Shown: positions 24,223-33,114, numbered from the stretch's first letter. The stretch is 64,000 nucleotides of DNA from Thermohalobaculum sp039822785 (GCA_039822785.1 JBCBMO010000001.1:62001-126000); one strand, 5' to 3'. Numbers and translations are program-made. The notes: generated by a model not told the origin, from the sequence alone.

Positions 24223-24783
24223 TCAGAACGTGTTGGGGCGGACCGAGCCTAGGATCGTGACGCTGCCGTCCTCCTCCAGCCGGATCACCTGAATCTCGCC
24301 GGAAACCGGGCGCGTGCCGGTCAACTCCTCGGCATTGACGTTGTGAGTGACCAGGAACGCGGTCTCCTCGTCGGGCAGGGCGCTGAGGGCCTCGCGCAGC
24401 AACCGCATCCGCTCCACCCGCCGGTGGCTGTCCCTGATGAAGGAGTTCAGGAAGGGTTTGTCGACGACCTCGCCCACCGCCATGATCTCCGCGGTCTCGC
24501 GGCAGCGGCAGTATTGGCTGGTCCACAGGTGATCGATGGTCACCCCCGCCGCACGCACCATATCGCCGGCCCGCCCCGCCTGGCGCCGCCCATCGTTCGA
24601 CAGGTTCCGCTGGGTCTCGCAACGGTTGAGGTCGAACGCGTTGGGATCGCCGCTGCCGGGGGCCAGCGCATGGCGCATCACCGCATGGGTCCGCGGCTCG
24701 GCCAGCCGTTCCAGGATGTCGGCGGCGCCGGCATGGGCCGTGGAGAGCGCGAGTGCCGAGAGAATAACAAGGGAACGCAGCAT
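24223..24783 (-). CDS. secreted histidine phosphatase family protein
   Basis: A 186-residue branch of the histidine phosphatase (phosphoglycerate mutase-like) superfamily with a signal peptide (MLRSLVILSALALSTAHAGA). The catalytic RHG motif is changed to MRHALAPG (R37, H38), the form seen in the periplasmic members of this branch, and the second histidine is H147 in FLVTHNVN. The CRCRETAEIM helix supplies a further phosphate-pocket arginine. It is convergent with the LysR gene and separate from the cupin gene by 104 bases. Its substrate is unknown. Confidence 0.88.
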   Translation of the reverse strand: MLRSLVILSALALSTAHAGAADILERLAEPRTHAVMRHALAPGSGDPNAFDLNRCETQRNLSNDGRRQAGRAGDMVRAAGVTIDHLWTSQYCRCRETAEIMAVGEVVDKPFLNSFIRDSHRRVERMRLLREALSALPDEETAFLVTHNVNAEELTGTRPVSGEIQVIRLEEDGSVTILGSVRPNTF

Positions 24784-24887
24784 CTTGCAGGGGTTCCTTC
24801 AAGCAAGACAGTCGATCTGGCGACGGCGCGTGTCACCGTCGCTCCACCTTCTGATCGAACCGGGCCGGCCTGCCAAGCGCCGATGGC

Positions 24888-25337
24888 TCAGGTCGCGGAC
24901 GGGACCAGCGCCTCCAGGTCGGGGCGCAGCACGACGCTCTCCTGCTCATGCGGGTCGGTGCGGGCGATGACCGCCACCGCGTCCTCCTCGCCGATGTTCA
25001 TCGGCAGATGCGGCACGCCGGCGGCGATGTAGATCAGGTCGCCCGCGCCTGCCTCCATCCGATGCTCCAGCCGCTCCCCCCAATAGGTGACGGTGCGGCC
25101 GGAGAGGATGCAGATCGCGGTCTCGTGGCTTTCGTGCAGATGCGCCTTGGCGCGCCCACCGGGCGGTATCGTCAGCACATGCATGCAGATGGCTTGAGAT
25201 CCCACGCTTTCGCGCGAAATGCCTTCGGCATAGTCAAAGCCCTGCTTTCCTGCATAGGCTTGGCCGGGCCTGAGTTTCACGCAGCCGGCAGAAGCGGCGG
25301 ACGGGGCCTTCGGTGCAGCAGTCTCTGAGGCGGACAT
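24888..25337 (-). CDS. cupin domain-containing protein
   Basis: A 149-residue single-domain cupin. Motif 1 reads PGGRAKAHLHESHETAICILSG, with two metal-binding histidines and a glutamate, and motif 2 holds IAAGVPHLPMN. The N-terminal KLRPGQAYAGKQGFDYAEGIS is part of the same conserved family. The best ATG, at 25337, shares the sequence CATG with the divergent ABC ATPase start, so one of the two starts may really be further in. The family usually binds a small carboxylate or sugar acid; the function here is unknown. Confidence 0.85.
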   Translation of the reverse strand: MSASETAAPKAPSAASAGCVKLRPGQAYAGKQGFDYAEGISRESVGSQAICMHVLTIPPGGRAKAHLHESHETAICILSGRTVTYWGERLEHRMEAGAGDLIYIAAGVPHLPMNIGEEDAVAVIARTDPHEQESVVLRPDLEALVPSAT

Positions 25338-26199
25338 GACATCTCCGGTGACAGCGATGGCGGCCGAACCCGCCGCCGAACCCCATTCTGCCACGGCACC
25401 GGCAGCGGAGGCGATGGCTGCGGCGCCGGTCATTGCGGCCGAGGGGCTGACGCTGACCTTCCAGACCCGCGACGGGCCGGTCCATGCACTCTCCGATGTC
25501 GATCTTGCGATCCAGCCGGGCGATTTCGTCTCCTTCATCGGCCCCTCGGGCTGCGGCAAGACCACCTTTCTGCGCGTTGTCGCGGGGTTGGAGACGCCGA
25601 CGGGCGGCGCCATCACCGTCAACGGCATGAGCCCGGAGGCCGCGCGCCAGGCCCGCGCCTATGGCTATGTCTTCCAGGCGCCGGCGCTTTACCCCTGGCG
25701 GACGATCGGCGGGAACGTGCGCCTGCCGCTCGAGATCATGGGCATCCCCCGGGCCGAGCAGCGCACGCGCACCGAGCGCGTGCTCTCGCTGGTTGGCCTG
25801 GAGGGCTTCGAGCGCAAGTACCCCTGGCAGCTTTCGGGGGGCATGCAGCAGCGCGCCTCCATCGCCCGGGCGCTCTCCTTCGATGCGGGCATCCTGCTGA
25901 TGGATGAGCCGTTTGGGGCGCTCGACGAGATCGTGCGCGACCACCTCAACGAACAGCTCCTGTCGCTCTGGGCGAGCACGGGCAAGACCGTGGGCTTTGT
26001 CACCCATTCGATCCCCGAGGCCGTGTACCTCTCGACCAAGATCGTGGTCATGAGCCCTCGGCCCGGGCGCATCGTCGACGTCATCGACAGCCCCCTGGGG
26101 CCCGAGCGGCCGCTGGAGATCCGGGAGACGCCCGCCTTCCTCGACATCGCCCGCCGGGTGCGCGAGGGGCTGCGCGCTGGCCACGACAGCGAGGCCTGA
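25336..26199 (+). CDS. NitT/TauT/Thi-type ABC transporter ATP-binding protein
   Basis: A 287-residue ATPase with Walker A GPSGCGKTT (69-77), signature LSGGMQQR (166-173), Walker B LLMDEPFGALDE (187-198) and the SsuB/TauB-style Q-loop VFQAPALYPWRT. The first 30 residues are an Ala/Pro/Glu tail unusual for the family; starts at 25357 or 25414 (MAAAPVIAAEGLTL) are plausible and would remove the overlap with the cupin gene. It heads a plus-strand transporter operon. The partner SBP is NMT1/THI5-like, so a pyrimidine or thiamine-precursor substrate is possible. Confidence 0.9.
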   Translation: MTSPVTAMAAEPAAEPHSATAPAAEAMAAAPVIAAEGLTLTFQTRDGPVHALSDVDLAIQPGDFVSFIGPSGCGKTTFLRVVAGLETPTGGAITVNGMSPEAARQARAYGYVFQAPALYPWRTIGGNVRLPLEIMGIPRAEQRTRTERVLSLVGLEGFERKYPWQLSGGMQQRASIARALSFDAGILLMDEPFGALDEIVRDHLNEQLLSLWASTGKTVGFVTHSIPEAVYLSTKIVVMSPRPGRIVDVIDSPLGPERPLEIRETPAFLDIARRVREGLRAGHDSEA

Positions 26200-26201
26200 G
26201 G

Positions 26202-26444
26202 ATGCACGACGACAAGGCCCCGCTGCGCCGCTTCCTGCTCGCCTGCCTGAACCTGGTTCGCACCTGGCAGTGGCTTCTCGGGGCGGCGATCCTGGCGGCC
26301 TTGGTCGGCGTCGCCCCCTCGGTCTTTGTGATCATCGCCATCCTCGGCGTGGTCTGGGTGCCGATCCTGGTGCTGGTCTTCTGGGGCCGGCTGCTGGACG
26401 AGATGGTGCCGAGCCGCCGCGATAAGAGCGACGGGCCATGGTGA
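26202..26444 (+). CDS. small two-helix membrane protein in the ABC operon
   Basis: An 80-residue protein with two hydrophobic helices (about 24-43 and 45-63: LLGAAILAALVGVAPSVFVI and ILGVVWVPILVLVFWG) and charged ends. Its start is two bases after the ATPase stop and its end overlaps the first permease start by seven bases, so it is tightly embedded in the transporter operon. No known family is recognised. It may be an accessory subunit of the importer. Confidence 0.75.
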   Translation: MHDDKAPLRRFLLACLNLVRTWQWLLGAAILAALVGVAPSVFVIIAILGVVWVPILVLVFWGRLLDEMVPSRRDKSDGPW

Positions 26445-27316
26445 GGGGTGTCGCGAAAGCCACCCTGCCGGTGCTGGCCGTCGTCGCGGCCATCCTGGCG
26501 CTGTGGTACGTCGCGGTCGTGCCGCTGAACCTGCCCTGGGAGCGTGACCAGGCCGCCCGCGCCGGCGCCCAACCCGCGCTGACCACCATGATCGCCAATA
26601 CTATGGGTCAATCGCGGCCCGTCCTGCCTGCGCCCCATCAGGTCGCGGTGGAGCTGTGGGAGACGACCGCAGAGAAGCGGGTCACCTCCAAGCGCAGCCT
26701 CGTCTATCACGGCTGGATCACCCTGTCGGCGACCATGCTGGGGTTCCTGTTCGGCACCGTGCTGGGGATCCTGCTGGCCGTGGGGATCGTCCATAATCGG
26801 GCGATGGAGCTGAGCGTCATGCCCTGGGTCATCGCCTCGCAGACCATCCCCATCCTGGCGATCGCGCCGATGATCATCGTGGTGCTGAACGCCGTCGGCC
26901 TGTCCGGGCTGATCCCCAAGGCGCTGATCTCGACGTACCTGTCGTTCTTCCCGGTGGTCGTCGGCATGGTGAAGGGGCTGCGCAGCCCCGACCGGCTGCA
27001 GCTCGACCTGATGGCCACCTATGGGGCGAGCCCCGCGCAGGTGTTCTGGAAGCTGCGCTGGCCGGCCTCGGTGCCCTACCTCTTCGCCTCGCTCAAGGTC
27101 GCCATCGCCATCAGCCTGGTGGGCGCCATCGTCGGCGAACTGCCCACCGGCGCGGTGGAGGGGTTGGGTGCCCGCCTGCTGGCCGGCAGCTATTATGGCC
27201 AGACCATCCAGATCTGGTCGGCGCTGTTTGCCGCGGCATTCCTTGCCGCGGGGCTCGTGGCGCTCATCGCCCTTGCCGGGCGCCTGGTGAACACGGCCAT
27301 GGGGGCGCGGCCATGA
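26438..27316 (+). CDS. NitT/TauT/Thi-type ABC transporter permease 1
   Basis: A 292-residue permease. Helix 1 (LPVLAVVAAILALWYVAVV) is followed by a periplasmic loop of about 60 residues, then the core with WVIASQTIPILAIAPMIIV and the EAA-like loop TYGASPAQVFWKLRWPASVPYLFASLK, as in SsuC/TauC/ThiX. It overlaps both neighbours (seven bases upstream, four downstream), so translation is coupled. It pairs with the permease at 27313. Confidence 0.9.
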   Translation: MVRGVAKATLPVLAVVAAILALWYVAVVPLNLPWERDQAARAGAQPALTTMIANTMGQSRPVLPAPHQVAVELWETTAEKRVTSKRSLVYHGWITLSATMLGFLFGTVLGILLAVGIVHNRAMELSVMPWVIASQTIPILAIAPMIIVVLNAVGLSGLIPKALISTYLSFFPVVVGMVKGLRSPDRLQLDLMATYGASPAQVFWKLRWPASVPYLFASLKVAIAISLVGAIVGELPTGAVEGLGARLLAGSYYGQTIQIWSALFAAAFLAAGLVALIALAGRLVNTAMGARP

Positions 27317-28293
27317 CGCTGCCCGACTGGCGATGGCAGGTCCTCGGGGCGCTTGGCCTTACCGCGCTCGCCCTGCCGGTCCACGGGGTGGAGGCGCTGT
27401 TCGGCGCGGCCCAGGGCGTCCTGCCCGGGCCGGGGCAGATCGCCTATTGGTGCCTGGTGATCGCGGGATGGCTGGCCGCCTGGGCCCTGGTCGAGGGGCT
27501 GGCCGCCTGGCGCCCGCTGCGGGGCTGGCAACGCCGGCTGGCGGCCCTCGCGGCGCCGCTCCTTTTCGGTATCACCCTTATCGCATTGTGGGAGGCGGTG
27601 GTGATCGGCGCCTCGATCTCGCCCGTGCTGCTGCCTGCCCCCTCCGCCATCGCCGCGCGGATCGCCGTCTCGCCCGAGGTGCTGTGGGGCGATTTCCTGC
27701 AGACCTTTGTCAAGGGGGCGCTGATCGGCTATGCCCTCGGCTGTGGCGCGGCGATCCTGACGGCCTTTGCCATCGACCGCTCGGACTTCCTGAAGCGGGG
27801 GCTCCTGCCTGTCGGCAACTTCGTCGCGGCGCTTCCGATCATCGGGATCGCGCCGATCATGGTCATGTGGTTCGGCTTCGACTGGCCGTCCAAGGCCGCG
27901 GTGGTCGTGGTGATGGTCTTCTTCCCGGTGCTGGTGAACACGGTCCAAGGCCTCGCCGCGGCAGACCGACTTCAGGCGGAGCTCCTGCGCACCTATGCCG
28001 CCACGCCCACGCAGACGCTGCTGAAACTGCGGCTGCCTGCGGCGGCACCCTTCATCTTCAACGGGCTCAAGATCGCCTCCACCCTCGCGCTCATCGGCGC
28101 CATCGTGGCGGAGTTCTTCGGGACCCCCACGCTCGGCATGGGCTTTCGCATCACCACCGAGGTCGGCCGCATGAACCTCGACATGGTTTGGGCCACCATC
28201 GCCGTCGCCGCCCTGGCGGGTTCCGCCTTCTATGGCGCCGTCGTCTTGGCAGAGCGGAGGGCCGCGTTCTGGCACCCCAGCATCCGTGGCTGA
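27313..28293 (+). CDS. NitT/TauT/Thi-type ABC transporter permease 2
   Basis: A 326-residue permease with the binding-protein-dependent fold in its C-terminal two thirds (FVAALPIIGIAPIMVMWFGF and TYAATPTQTLLKLRLPAAAPFIFNGLK). An extra N-terminal part of about 95 residues holds two or three additional hydrophobic helices. It begins inside the stop of permease 1 (ATGA). Two different permeases with one ATPase suggest a heterodimeric channel. Confidence 0.9.
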   Translation: MTLPDWRWQVLGALGLTALALPVHGVEALFGAAQGVLPGPGQIAYWCLVIAGWLAAWALVEGLAAWRPLRGWQRRLAALAAPLLFGITLIALWEAVVIGASISPVLLPAPSAIAARIAVSPEVLWGDFLQTFVKGALIGYALGCGAAILTAFAIDRSDFLKRGLLPVGNFVAALPIIGIAPIMVMWFGFDWPSKAAVVVVMVFFPVLVNTVQGLAAADRLQAELLRTYAATPTQTLLKLRLPAAAPFIFNGLKIASTLALIGAIVAEFFGTPTLGMGFRITTEVGRMNLDMVWATIAVAALAGSAFYGAVVLAERRAAFWHPSIRG

Positions 28294-28302
28294 GGACCGG
28301 GC

Positions 28303-28950
28303 CTAAGCGCTACCCTGCCAGCCGCTTCTCAGCGCCTCATCGACCGCGTCGGGTACGCGCTGGAAGGACGGGCGCGCCTCGCAGCGGCGCCGATGGGTGT
28401 CGAGCTTGGGGAAGCAATCGGGCCCACCGAGGCGCGGGACCACACGATCACGGTATTGGACGGCCACCGCCACGGCCAGATCGGCGCGCGTGAAGCGGTC
28501 GCCGTGGAACCAGCCGCCGGCGGCTTCTGCCTCCAGCCAGGTGCTGAGGGAGAGGATTTGGCGCTCGAGACGGGCGGCCCAGGCGGGATCACGGGTTGTG
28601 GGCGCCCGGCGGTTCCGCTCGATCCCCCGCTCGTAAGTCTTTTCGGCCAGCGTGATGCCCATGACCTCAAGCTGCAGCACCCGGCGCCGCGCCGGTTGGT
28701 CGGCTGGGGCGAGGCGATGCGCCGGCGGCGCCTCGCCGTCGAGAAAGTCGATGATCGCGCAACTGTCGAACAGGGTCTCGCCGGTCTCGAGGACAAGCGA
28801 GGGCACCTTGCCGGCCGGGTTGAGCGCGAGCATCGCGTCGAAATCCTTGAAGACCGAGAGCGATCGCCGCTCGAAGGGCAAACCGTATTCGTGCAGCGCG
28901 ATCGCGACCCGGCGCACGAAGGGCGAGTCGTACTGTCCCACCAGGATCAC
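28303..28950 (-). CDS. glutathione S-transferase family protein
   Basis: A 215-residue GST: an N-terminal thioredoxin-like domain (MILVGQYDSPFVRRVAIAL, with serine S9 at the catalytic position and the cis-proline in GKVPSLVLETGETLFDS) and an all-alpha C-terminal domain from about residue 85. It is convergent with the permease gene (9 bases apart) and divergent from the SBP gene, so it lies between parts of one transporter locus. Its substrate is unknown. Confidence 0.92.
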   Translation of the reverse strand: MILVGQYDSPFVRRVAIALHEYGLPFERRSLSVFKDFDAMLALNPAGKVPSLVLETGETLFDSCAIIDFLDGEAPPAHRLAPADQPARRRVLQLEVMGITLAEKTYERGIERNRRAPTTRDPAWAARLERQILSLSTWLEAEAAGGWFHGDRFTRADLAVAVAVQYRDRVVPRLGGPDCFPKLDTHRRRCEARPSFQRVPDAVDEALRSGWQGSA

Positions 28951-29138
28951 GGCCGCTGCCCCCTACGCTTACGAAAGCTCTTAGCCCAGACGATGCAGCC
29001 GCGCGGCCGTGGGAACAACCGGCCGGTTTCCGCTGCGTGGTGGGTGGGTGGTCGCAAGGGCGCATTGCAGTGCAGCAGGCGATTGACGGCTGCGGGATCG
29101 GGCGCCAACCTGCCGCAAAGACCAGCAGGGAGTCAGTC

Positions 29139-30122
29139 ATGAACAAAATCACAGCAGCCCTCGCCGCGGCGGCGCTCGCCATGCCGAGCCTCGCGCAGGC
29201 GGCGGACGAGATCACGCTGCAGCTTAAGTGGGTCACCCAGGCCCAGTTCGCGGGCTACTACGTGGCCGCGGAAAAGGGCTTCTACGAGGAGGAGGGCCTG
29301 GAGGTTACCATCAAGCCCGGCGGGCCCGACATCGCGCCGGCCCAGGTGCTGGCGGGCGGCGGCGCCGATGTGGTGCTCGACTGGATGCCCTCGGCGCTGG
29401 CGACGCGCGAGAAGGGCCTGCCGCTGGTGAACATCGCCCAGCCCTTCAAATCCTCCGGCATGATGCTGACCTGCCTCAAGGAGAGCGGGATCGAGAAGCC
29501 CGAGGACCTGGCCGGGCACACCCTGGGCGTCTGGTTCTTCGGCAACGAGTACCCGTTCCTGTCCTGGATGAGCCAACTCGGCATCCCCACCGATGGCTCC
29601 GAGGGTGGCGTGACGGTCCTGAAGCAGGGCTTCAACGTCGATCCGCTGCTGCAGAAGCAGGCCTCCTGCATCTCGACCATGACCTATAACGAGTACTGGC
29701 AGGTGATCGACGCAGGGATCAGCCCGGACGATCTGGTGACCTTCAAGTACGAGGACCAGGGCGTCGCCACGCTGGAGGACGGCATCTACGTGCTGGAGGA
29801 TCGGCTGGAGGACGCGGCCTTTGTCGACCAGATGGTCCGCTTCGTGCGTGCCTCGATGAAGGGGTGGAAATACGCCGAGGAGAACCCGGATGAGGCTGCT
29901 GAGATCGTGCTCGACAACGATGCCACCGGCGCCCAGACCGAGGAGCATCAGAAGCGCATGATGGGCGAGATCGCGAAGCTCACCGCGGGCTCGAACGGCG
30001 CGCTCGATCCGGCGGATTTCGAGCGGACGGTCGAGACGCTGCTGGCCGGCGGCTCGGACCCGGTGATCACCGAAAAGCCCGAGGGGGCCTGGACCCACGC
30101 GATCACGGACAAGGCGCTCTGA
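29139..30122 (+). CDS. NMT1/THI5-like ABC transporter substrate-binding protein
   Basis: A 327-residue periplasmic binding protein with a Sec signal peptide (MNKITAALAAAALAMPSLA, cleavage after AQA near residue 21). The mature part is NMT1/THI5-like: LQLKWVTQAQFAGYYVAAEKG, EEEGLEVTIKPGG, VWFFGNEYPFLSWM. It probably delivers substrate to the permeases at 26438-28293. Known NMT1-like ligands include hydroxymethylpyrimidine, riboflavin and other heterocycles. The frame is open further upstream, but the ATG at 29139 follows CAGCAGGGAG and starts the signal peptide. Confidence 0.92.
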   Translation: MNKITAALAAAALAMPSLAQAADEITLQLKWVTQAQFAGYYVAAEKGFYEEEGLEVTIKPGGPDIAPAQVLAGGGADVVLDWMPSALATREKGLPLVNIAQPFKSSGMMLTCLKESGIEKPEDLAGHTLGVWFFGNEYPFLSWMSQLGIPTDGSEGGVTVLKQGFNVDPLLQKQASCISTMTYNEYWQVIDAGISPDDLVTFKYEDQGVATLEDGIYVLEDRLEDAAFVDQMVRFVRASMKGWKYAEENPDEAAEIVLDNDATGAQTEEHQKRMMGEIAKLTAGSNGALDPADFERTVETLLAGGSDPVITEKPEGAWTHAITDKAL

Positions 30123-30352
30123 GTGCGCGCTGACATCGACCTATCGGGCCATCCGCGACGGTGGGTGGCCCGAAAGCTCCGGTGCTGGCGCTGTCGCCAC
30201 GCTGCGTTCGGTACCGTTTAATTTTACGCACCGCGGCGTCCAGGGCCGACATTTTCTTGATCTTGCTCAAGGCGTCTGCCCGGTGCGTGCCCCGATCATC
30301 GGTGTCGAGATCGGGTGGTGTCCGCCAGCGCGGACGGTCAAAAGGGGATCTG

Positions 30353-30826
30353 ATGCTGCGCCTCGCTTTTACCTGCGAACAGCCAGGGCCGCCGCCACCG
30401 TCCTGCCCGCCGCCGCCGCCGGCCGCCGTGGCGCTCACCTTACGTGAGCGGCGGCTCTTGAAGGCGCTGCGCAGGCTCTCGCTGACCGTCCCCGCGACGA
30501 CACGGCACGATCCGCTGTTCCTGGCGATCCGCCACGAGACCTGTCCCAATGCAGGCGCAGAGGAGACGGCGCGCGCGCTGGTCCAGCTCCTCTCGGTCGC
30601 GCTCGGGCGGTCCCTGATCATGCACCGCACGACCTCGGCGACGCTCAGCTTCGACGAGTGTTGGCTGATGGCCTTGCTGCGCGCGGCGCGGCGGGAGGAT
30701 GCCCTGTCGCTGCGCATCGGCATCGCGACCCGGGTGCCCGAGCCGCTGCACCGCCTGTTGGGGGCCACGATCGAGCGGCTGGCAAGCCATCCCAAGATCG
30801 ACCGGCTGCTGGCCCGGCGCGCCTAA
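30353..30826 (+). CDS. hypothetical protein
   Basis: A 157-residue protein starting at the ATG at 30353, which has an AAAAGGGGAT site. A proline run (about residues 11-22) precedes a helical domain with ALTLRERRLLKALRRLSLT, HDPLFLAIRHET and the basic ending LASHPKIDRLLARRA. There is no signal peptide or membrane helix. I do not recognise the family, but base composition and codon use look like those of the neighbours. It converges with the glycosyltransferase gene 12 bases away. Confidence 0.65.
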   Translation: MLRLAFTCEQPGPPPPSCPPPPPAAVALTLRERRLLKALRRLSLTVPATTRHDPLFLAIRHETCPNAGAEETARALVQLLSVALGRSLIMHRTTSATLSFDECWLMALLRAARREDALSLRIGIATRVPEPLHRLLGATIERLASHPKIDRLLARRA

Positions 30827-30838
30827 CGCCCGCCGCCT

Positions 30839-32104
30839 CTACGGATCGTTGGGCCGCAGCGCCTCGGGCAGATTTCCCGTGAGACTGCCCGCAAGGAGCG
30901 TGTTGAGCCACGCAGCCTCGCTCATGGTGCTGAAGGCCGCGCGCACCCGGCGGCGCCCCTCTTCGCCCATATCGACACAGACCTCGGGCCGACGGATCAG
31001 CGCGTCGATACTGCCGGTCAGCCGTTTGAGGTCGCCGGGTGGCACCAGGAAGCCGCTGACGCCGTGCTCCACCAATTCCGGCACCCCGGCGACCTGGGGC
31101 GCGATCACGGGGCGGCCCGCAGCCATGGCCTCCATCAGGACGACCGGCACCCCCTCGGCGAAGCTCGGCAGCACGAAGACGTCGGTGGCGGCCAACCGCT
31201 CGGCCACCTCGTCCTGGCTGAGGTAGCCGGTGAACGTGACCCGGTCGGCGATGCCCAGGGCCTCCGCCTCGGCCTTCAGCCCCGGCGCCTCCGGCCCGTC
31301 GCCGACCAGGGTCAGGGTCAGGTCCGGATGTGTCTCCGCCAGTGCCGCCACGGCGCGCAGCAGCAGGGCGACGCCCTTGATCGCCGAAAGCCTGCCGACG
31401 AAGAGCAGCGCCTTGCCCGACGGTGGCGGCGCCTTGGCATAGCGCTCGGGCTCGACCGCGCAGTGCACGATCTTGATGCGGTCCCAATGCGCCTGGTCCG
31501 CGAAGATCATGCATTGCGCCCGCGCGAAATGGCTGATCGCCGCCACGAACGCTGCCCGCGCGACCTTGAGGTCGATGCGCCAATGCTCCGGCGCGAAGAA
31601 CTCCATCGGGCCATGGGCGGTGTAGCTGTAAGGGACGCCTGCCATCTCGGCCGCCAGCACGGCGACCGAGCAGGAGGAGTTGCCGAAATGGTTGTGCAGA
31701 TGGACCACACCCTTATCGCGCAGATGGGCTGCGAGCACCCCGGCCTCGAGGAAGTAGAACACCTGCCAGAGGAAGGACTTGGCGCCCGGCGGGCACATCC
31801 GGGCCGCCAGGCTGAGCGTCGAGAGCCAGCGCCCCGGTGCCCGCGCGAGCAGGCCCCCATGGGCGCGCAGCAGCCGCAGCGGGTTCTTGGCCGCCGGGAT
31901 CACCTGGAAGGTCGCGGCGTACTCCGCCCGCTGCTCAGGGCCCACATGGTGCTTGGGGTCGGTGGCGCGCACCGTGCAGGTGTGGACCGTGGCGCCAAGG
32001 GCCCGCAGCCCTGCGATCTCGCGCTGGATGAAGGTGTCGGTCGCCCGTGGATACTCCCCCGTCAGATAGGCGATCGGGCCGGGCAGGGGCGGCGTTTCGG
32101 TCAT
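30839..32104 (-). CDS. GT4-type glycosyltransferase (GT-B fold)
   Basis: A 421-residue glycosyltransferase. The C-terminal half is Glycos_transf_1: LLFVGRLSAIKGV (233-245), LTLTLVGDGPEA, and the E-x7-E motif in FAEGVPVVLMEAMAAGRPV (E317, E325). The N-terminal half has the donor-fold opening IAYLTGEYPRATDTFIQREI and HLHNHFGNSSC, common in exopolysaccharide glycosyltransferases. Its ATG overlaps the stop of the epimerase-like gene by four bases. It probably adds a sugar to a surface or secreted polysaccharide. Confidence 0.9.
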   Translation of the reverse strand: MTETPPLPGPIAYLTGEYPRATDTFIQREIAGLRALGATVHTCTVRATDPKHHVGPEQRAEYAATFQVIPAAKNPLRLLRAHGGLLARAPGRWLSTLSLAARMCPPGAKSFLWQVFYFLEAGVLAAHLRDKGVVHLHNHFGNSSCSVAVLAAEMAGVPYSYTAHGPMEFFAPEHWRIDLKVARAAFVAAISHFARAQCMIFADQAHWDRIKIVHCAVEPERYAKAPPPSGKALLFVGRLSAIKGVALLLRAVAALAETHPDLTLTLVGDGPEAPGLKAEAEALGIADRVTFTGYLSQDEVAERLAATDVFVLPSFAEGVPVVLMEAMAAGRPVIAPQVAGVPELVEHGVSGFLVPPGDLKRLTGSIDALIRRPEVCVDMGEEGRRRVRAAFSTMSEAAWLNTLLAGSLTGNLPEALRPNDP

Positions 32105-33114
32105 GCTGGCCCCCCGCGGCTGAGGCTGCGCATGGTCTCGGCGAAGGGCGGGCGGTCGGACAGGTCCAGCACCTCGGCGGCCTTTTCGTCGGCCATGTCG
32201 AAGGGTTTGAAGCGGGCGGCCAGATTGGCGGGGCGCAGGCTGCCGGGCAGGGCGCGCGAGAGGCCAGGCACCCGTGCCGCGAGGCCGCAGGGGCTGAGCA
32301 GCAGCCACCGCGGCAGGACGACCGCGCGGCCTTGGCCTGCGGCGGCGAGCCAGTCGCGCTGGCGCGGCGGGTTCGGGTCGACCAGGTTGAGCGGCCCAGG
32401 GGAGGGGCCGTCCGCCAGTGCCGCGCGCACCAGCGCCTGCGCGCAATGGGCGACGGCCACGGCGGGCACTGGGGCGTCGCCGCCCGGGCAGAGCCAGAGG
32501 CCCTTGAGCGCAAACCCCAGCCGGCCCGTCGTCAGGCGGCCCGGCCCGTAGATCGCGCCGGGGCGCAGGATCCAGACGTCCAGGCCCCGGGCGGCGGCGG
32601 CCTCGGCCATTTCCTCCTGCGCGATCTTGGCCCTGGCATAGGCGTCGCGGCGGGCCGGGTGCGGGTCGCGCGGCGTGCCCTCGTCGATGGTCGACCAGGG
32701 CGGCTGGCCCGCATAGTCGAAGACGCTGAAGGAGGAGACGAGCACCAGGCGCGGGCGGGGCGGGGCCATGGCCTCGAGCGCGCCGATCACCGCCTCGGTG
32801 GGCGCCAGGGTATCGGCGCGCTGTGCGACATCGTCTCCGCCCAGGCGGCCGGCCGCGTGGATCACCGCGTCTACCCCCGCCAGCGCCGCATCCAAGCCCG
32901 GCCCCGTGGCAAGCTCGACGGCGCGCGGCTCGATCCTCGGATCGGCGCTCCAGCCCGAGGGCGTCGCGGTCTTGGGGCGCACCAGGGCGCGCAGGGTCAC
33001 GTCCGCCGCCCGCGCCGCCGTGACGACCGCCCGGCCCAGAAAGCCGGTTGCGCCGGTCAGGGCGATGGTCGGTCCGGGCGGGGCGGAGGGCGTTGGGGCG
33101 GTCTCGGTGCTCAT
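32101..33114 (-). CDS. NAD-dependent epimerase/dehydratase family protein
   Basis: A 337-residue extended short-chain dehydrogenase. The nucleotide-binding loop TGATGFLG (20-27) is near the N-terminus, the serine loop reads LVLVSSFSVFDYAG, and the catalytic YxxxK is Y159-K163. It likely modifies a nucleotide sugar or acts as an atypical reductase. It is coupled to the glycosyltransferase (ATGA overlap), pointing to sugar-nucleotide or glycan metabolism. It lies 73 bases downstream of the three-gene helical set on the same strand. Confidence 0.9.
   Translation of the reverse strand: MSTETAPTPSAPPGPTIALTGATGFLGRAVVTAARAADVTLRALVRPKTATPSGWSADPRIEPRAVELATGPGLDAALAGVDAVIHAAGRLGGDDVAQRADTLAPTEAVIGALEAMAPPRPRLVLVSSFSVFDYAGQPPWSTIDEGTPRDPHPARRDAYARAKIAQEEMAEAAAARGLDVWILRPGAIYGPGRLTTGRLGFALKGLWLCPGGDAPVPAVAVAHCAQALVRAALADGPSPGPLNLVDPNPPRQRDWLAAAGQGRAVVLPRWLLLSPCGLAARVPGLSRALPGSLRPANLAARFKPFDMADEKAAEVLDLSDRPPFAETMRSLSRGGPA

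Noticed and set aside
25338..25628. Minus-strand extension of the cupin gene into the ABC ATPase
   Set aside because: The added 97 residues have no cupin likeness and are antisense to a well-supported ATPase.
28951..29138. TPP riboswitch before the NMT1/THI5-like SBP gene
   Set aside because: I looked for the conserved CTGAGA and ACCTGAT-type boxes and did not see them.
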